Shown here: positions 60,918 through 64,000 of the stretch, in pieces
Position numbering within the stretch: position 1 is the stretch's first letter
How the letters are laid out: each line of letters starts with the position of its first letter
From: Streptomyces sp. NBC_01288
Lineage (GTDB): Bacteria > Actinomycetota > Actinomycetes > Streptomycetales > Streptomycetaceae
Direction: 5' to 3'
DNA: 64,000 bases
Assembly (NCBI RefSeq): GCF_035982055.1
Contig: NZ_CP108427.1
Coordinates: forward strand, 6,757,001 to 6,821,000
Position numbers and translations under genes: made by a program
The notes under the pieces: model-generated
Databases searched by the model: none
What the model was told of the DNA's origin: nothing
The model's input: only the letters and a program-made list of their open reading frames with translations

Positions 60918-61151
60918 TCACTCCGGGGCGGCGGCCTTCTCCTCACGGAACTTCTCGGGGAGGTCGCCGCCGCGTCGCGTGCTGAACCACGGCTGGTACC
61001 ACACACAGCCCTTGACGTCGCAGCGCCAATGATCGTGCACGAAGTACCGGGGCCCCTTCTCCTCACGGACGGCGGCCTTCTCGGCGGCGACCATCTTCCG
61101 GAAGTCCTGCATCCCACGACAGTTCGGGCACCATTTTCGACGTACCGCCAT
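60918..61151 (-). CDS. small zinc-ribbon protein
   Basis: 77 aa with four cysteines in two pairs (C8 and C11 in KWCPNCRG; C44 and C49 in WRCDVKGCVWY), consistent with a zinc ribbon, plus a charged C-terminal tail. ATG 61151 follows a perfect GAGGAGGAG. No function recognised. Convergent with the DsbA-like gene by 12 bp. Confidence 0.75.
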   Translation of the reverse strand: MAVRRKWCPNCRGMQDFRKMVAAEKAAVREEKGPRYFVHDHWRCDVKGCVWYQPWFSTRRGGDLPEKFREEKAAAPE

Positions 61152-61219
61152 GAACTCCTCCTCGCCACGCACGGCCAGGCCGGTAGTACACCGCGAATCG
61201 CGGGCGCCCGCCCCCGAAA

Positions 61220-62641
61220 TCACCGGCTCCGGTGGCGCGCGGCCGCCAACCGTGCCAGATGGTCCTCGAACCCCTTGGCGTAGAACGCGGCCCGCCCCGC
61301 GTCCGGCTCGACCACCTCCGTCGGCCGGGTCCACACCCCCGCGTCCAGCGGAACCCCGTACCGCTCGGCCGCCGCGAGCACCGCACCCCGCGCACCCACC
61401 TCGCCCTCCACGACCCGCAACGGCCGCCCCAGCACATCCGCGAGCAGCCGCATCCAGGCCGGACTGCGCGTACCCCCGCCGCACACGGCCAGCGAACCGG
61501 TCAGTCCCGCCGCCTCCAGACAGTGCCGGGCCGCGTAACCGATGCCCTCACAGGTCGCCCGGATCAGGTCGGCGGGCGTCGACTCCAGGGAGACACCGGT
61601 GAGTTCGGCGCGGAGACGCGGCTCGACGAAGGGCGCGCGCTCGCCGGACGGTGCGAAGTACGGCAGCACCCGCACCCCGTGCGCGCCCGGCGGGGTCGCC
61701 GCGAGGAGCCCGTCGACCTCCTCGTGCCGGACGCCCGTCGTCGACAGCACCCAGTCCAGCGCCGCCGTACCGACCATCGCCGGCATGGCCCGCAACCAGT
61801 GCCCCGGCCGGTCGAGGGAGATGTACAGCCCGGCCGGTTCACCGCTCAGGTCAAGCTCCGTGGTCGCGACCAGACTGGCGAGACACGTCCCCACGATGAG
61901 CAGCCCGTCACCCGGTTCCGTCACCCCCGCGCCGAGCGCGCAGGCGGGCAGGTCGTACGGCCCGTTCGCGATCCGGGTCCCCGCCGGCAGCCCCTCGCCC
62001 CGCGTCTCGGCCGTGGCGACCGGATCGGCGACCGGCGCCAGCAGCCGCCGTCGCCGGGTCAGCCCGAGAAGCTCGACGACACCGTTGTCGTACGACCGTG
62101 TCCTGGGGTCGAGGAACGGCATCGACGCGTCCGAGACATCGGTGGTCGCCCGCACCCCCGTCAGCCGCTGGAACACCATGTCCTTGCAGTACAGGGCGGT
62201 GGCGGCAGCGTCCAGCGACGCGGGCTCGTGTGCCGCGAGCCACGCCAGCAACGGCCCCGGACACCCCGGGAACATCGCGCTCCCGGTCCGCCGGAACACC
62301 GTCTCGAAGGTCCCGTCCGCCAGCCACTGATCGAGCAGTTCATGCGCCCGCCCGTCCATCCAGGACGCCGCCGCCCGCACCGGCCGCCCGTCCGCGTCCA
62401 CCAGCCACACCCCGTCGCCCTGCCCGGTCAGCCCGGCGAGCTCGAACGGCCCGTTCACGTCCGACGTGAGTTCGTCGAGCACGGCGACGACCGCGCCGTA
62501 GATCTCGTCCATGTCCTGCTCGACGAACCCGCCGTGCATCGACAGGCCCACCGGCCGTGCCGCTACGGCGAGTTGGTGCCCGGAGCCGTCGAATGCGGCG
62601 GCCTTCACCGTGGATGTGCCGACATCGATTCCGACGTACAT
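61220..62641 (-). CDS. FGGY family carbohydrate kinase (xylulokinase-like)
   Basis: 473 aa. N-terminal FGGY domain with GIDVGTSTVKAAAFD and the catalytic Asp in LTGQGDGVWLVD, C-terminal domain with PYFAPSGERAPF and VCGGGTRSPAWMRLLADVLG. It phosphorylates a sugar or sugar alcohol with ATP. ATG 62641 follows AGGAGG. The hydroxyacid dehydrogenase gene upstream on the same strand may supply or use the same substrate. Confidence 0.9.
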   Translation of the reverse strand: MYVGIDVGTSTVKAAAFDGSGHQLAVAARPVGLSMHGGFVEQDMDEIYGAVVAVLDELTSDVNGPFELAGLTGQGDGVWLVDADGRPVRAAASWMDGRAHELLDQWLADGTFETVFRRTGSAMFPGCPGPLLAWLAAHEPASLDAAATALYCKDMVFQRLTGVRATTDVSDASMPFLDPRTRSYDNGVVELLGLTRRRRLLAPVADPVATAETRGEGLPAGTRIANGPYDLPACALGAGVTEPGDGLLIVGTCLASLVATTELDLSGEPAGLYISLDRPGHWLRAMPAMVGTAALDWVLSTTGVRHEEVDGLLAATPPGAHGVRVLPYFAPSGERAPFVEPRLRAELTGVSLESTPADLIRATCEGIGYAARHCLEAAGLTGSLAVCGGGTRSPAWMRLLADVLGRPLRVVEGEVGARGAVLAAAERYGVPLDAGVWTRPTEVVEPDAGRAAFYAKGFEDHLARLAAARHRSR

Positions 62642-62776
62642 GTGGGGGCCTCCTGGGGGTGGGTGATGTGGGGTGGAGGTGGGTCGGTGTTGGGTGGTGT
62701 CGCGTAGGCGGTCCTGTGTTGTCAACGCACCCACGCGCGCACCTCTTTTGGTTCGGTCGCCTTCGGGGCGCCGGGA

Positions 62777-62860
62777 GCCGGTGTCGAGAGACCCACCGTG
62801 CTCGGCGCTGCGCGCCTCCGCGCTCCCCCAGAGGGGGACCCCCAGTCTCTCGACACCGGC
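62777..62860. repeat. long 16-bp inverted repeat with internal hairpin
   Basis: GCCGGTGTCGAGAGAC (62777-62792) pairs perfectly with 62845-62860; the loop between contains CTCCCCCAGAGGGGGAC, a further hairpin. It lies between the hydroxyacid dehydrogenase and the kinase. It resembles a dispersed Streptomyces repeat and probably terminates transcription, making the two genes separate units. Confidence 0.6.
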
Positions 62861-62918
62861 GCGCCCCTACGGCTCCCTCTCGGCCGTCCACGTGGGGACA
62901 GTGGAACTTGGTGGGCCC

Positions 62919-63959
62919 TCACCCGAGTTGGTGTGACAAGCGCTCACCTCGCGCCCACCGTCCCACTTCCGCCGCCGCGATCCGCGCCGCCTTCTCGGCC
63001 ACGGCCCGGGACGCACCCCCGAGATGCGGGGTGAGGGTGACCCGGTCGGCGAAGCCGAACAGCCGAGCCCCGGCGGGCAACGGCTCCCGCGCGTAGGTGT
63101 CCAGTGCGGCAGCCGACACCTGCCCGCTCTCCAACGCGTCGCACAACGCCTCCTCGTCCAGCAACGGACCCCGCGCCACATTCACCACCACCGCGCCGGG
63201 CCGCAGCAGCGCCAGCTCGCGGGCGCCGATCAGACCACGTGTCTCGGGGGTCAACCGGGTGTGCAGCGTGATGACTTGGGACCGATGGAGCAGCTCGTCC
63301 AGCCCCCCGACGCGCAGCCCGTGGATCTCGCCGTGCACATACGGGTCGTACACCATCACGCGCGCCCCGAAGGCGCAGAGCACCCGTGCGACCCGGCTGC
63401 CGACCGCCCCGTACCCGACGAGCCCGACCGGCAGATCCTCCAGCTCCAACCCGCTGTGCTCGTACGTGTAGTAGGCGGCCCCGGCCTCCCAACTCCCCTG
63501 CCCCGCGAGGAGTTCATGAGCCTGCGGGATGCGACGCAGGGCGGCCAGCATCATTCCGACGGTGAACTCGGCGGTCGCGGCGGCGTTGCGCCCGGGCGCG
63601 AAGCACACCCGTACGTCGTGGGTCTTCGCCGCGTCCAGGTTGACGTTGACGGGACCGCCCCGGCACACGACGACCAGCCGCAGATCCGGGCAGGCGTCCA
63701 GCACGCGCTCCGTGACCGGGCCCATCTGGGTGACCAGCACCTGGCCGCCGCTGCCCCGCAGGGCGTCGATCACCTCGTCCTCGGCATCGCTGGCTTCCTC
63801 CACCTCGGCAACGGCCCCGAAGGGTTCCAAGGGCCAGCCGAGCGTCAACTCGCTCACGGTGAAAGGGTGTTCGCGCAGTTCCTCGGCGACGGCCGCCGTG
63901 ATCAGCGAAGGCAGTACGAAATGGTCACCGGCGGCGACGACACGCAGGGTCTCGGTCAT
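62919..63959 (-). CDS. D-isomer-specific 2-hydroxyacid dehydrogenase
   Basis: 346 aa. NAD-binding motif VGLVGYGAVGSRVARVL (about residue 178-194) and the catalytic residues Arg (VNVARGPLLDEEAL), Glu (TYAREPL) and His (TPHLGGAS). It reduces a 2-keto acid or oxidises a D-2-hydroxy acid with NAD(P). Cytoplasmic. ATG/GTG start at 63959 lies near the right edge; its promoter is mostly within the last 41 bases. Confidence 0.9.
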   Translation of the reverse strand: MTETLRVVAAGDHFVLPSLITAAVAEELREHPFTVSELTLGWPLEPFGAVAEVEEASDAEDEVIDALRGSGGQVLVTQMGPVTERVLDACPDLRLVVVCRGGPVNVNLDAAKTHDVRVCFAPGRNAAATAEFTVGMMLAALRRIPQAHELLAGQGSWEAGAAYYTYEHSGLELEDLPVGLVGYGAVGSRVARVLCAFGARVMVYDPYVHGEIHGLRVGGLDELLHRSQVITLHTRLTPETRGLIGARELALLRPGAVVVNVARGPLLDEEALCDALESGQVSAAALDTYAREPLPAGARLFGFADRVTLTPHLGGASRAVAEKAARIAAAEVGRWARGERLSHQLG

Positions 63960-64000
63960 CGTGGGGCTCCCTCCCTCTCCGCCACGATGAACGGGGAACG

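Overview
The window has the very high G+C content, GTG starts, GTGA stop/start overlaps and gene families of a Streptomyces chromosome (or a close relative). Examples are two WhiJ-type regulator cassettes, DUF397 proteins, a mycothiol-type DsbA protein, a TIGR03767 phosphoesterase, CGNR proteins and dispersed Streptomyces intergenic repeats. No rRNA, tRNA, CRISPR array, intact insertion sequence or prophage was seen. Most of the window looks like ordinary chromosome with small accessory patches.

Region 1 (1-7131, all minus): a signalling operon in the order GlnX-like four-helix membrane protein, GlnH-like solute-binding protein, a coiled-coil protein, PknG-like kinase and a PP2C-type phosphatase cut by the left edge. 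It matches the mycobacterial glnX-glnH-pknG arrangement but adds two members. Region 2 (7317-14349, minus): a sugar regulon with a ROK regulator, binding protein, two ABC permeases, a GH4 glycosidase and a BadF-type kinase. Region 3 (14398-21644): a secreted protein, a decayed TetR/oxidoreductase pair, the first WhiJ-like cassette (DUF397, Scr1-type HTH, ATP-binding protein) with two small followers, a Uma2 nuclease-like protein and an MscS channel.

Region 4 (21645-28828): an HNH nuclease behind a hairpin-rich leader, a minus-strand operon of a secreted protein plus an ABC exporter, and malQ fused by zero spacing to a small repeat protein. Region 5 (28843-36370): a TetR gene facing a flavin monooxygenase across a four-operator array, a MarR gene facing a DMT transporter across 15-bp repeats and a palindrome, a zinc-finger ECF sigma factor, an atypical SDR protein and an M14 carboxypeptidase. 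Region 6 (36380-45607): aminopeptidase N, a DUF1203 protein, asd, an ECF sigma factor with a membrane partner, and a large secreted subtilisin.

Region 7 (45721-52164): a CGNR regulator facing a VOC/PPOX pair, a NUDIX hydrolase, a Tat-exported phosphoesterase, a secreted serine hydrolase and a frameshifted membrane protein. Region 8 (52345-57267): a HigBA-like toxin-antitoxin pair abutting the second WhiJ-like cassette, a GT4 glycosyltransferase and a nuclease-like protein. Region 9 (57489-63959): a second M1 aminopeptidase divergent from a DsbA-like protein, a zinc-ribbon protein, a FGGY sugar kinase and a hydroxyacid dehydrogenase.

The most interesting items are the expanded GlnX-GlnH-PknG-phosphatase locus, the duplicated WhiJ-like cassettes, the secreted-protein/ABC operon, the repeat protein coupled to malQ, and the four-site operator array at the monooxygenase promoter. 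All functional assignments are from reading motifs by eye; no database search was run.
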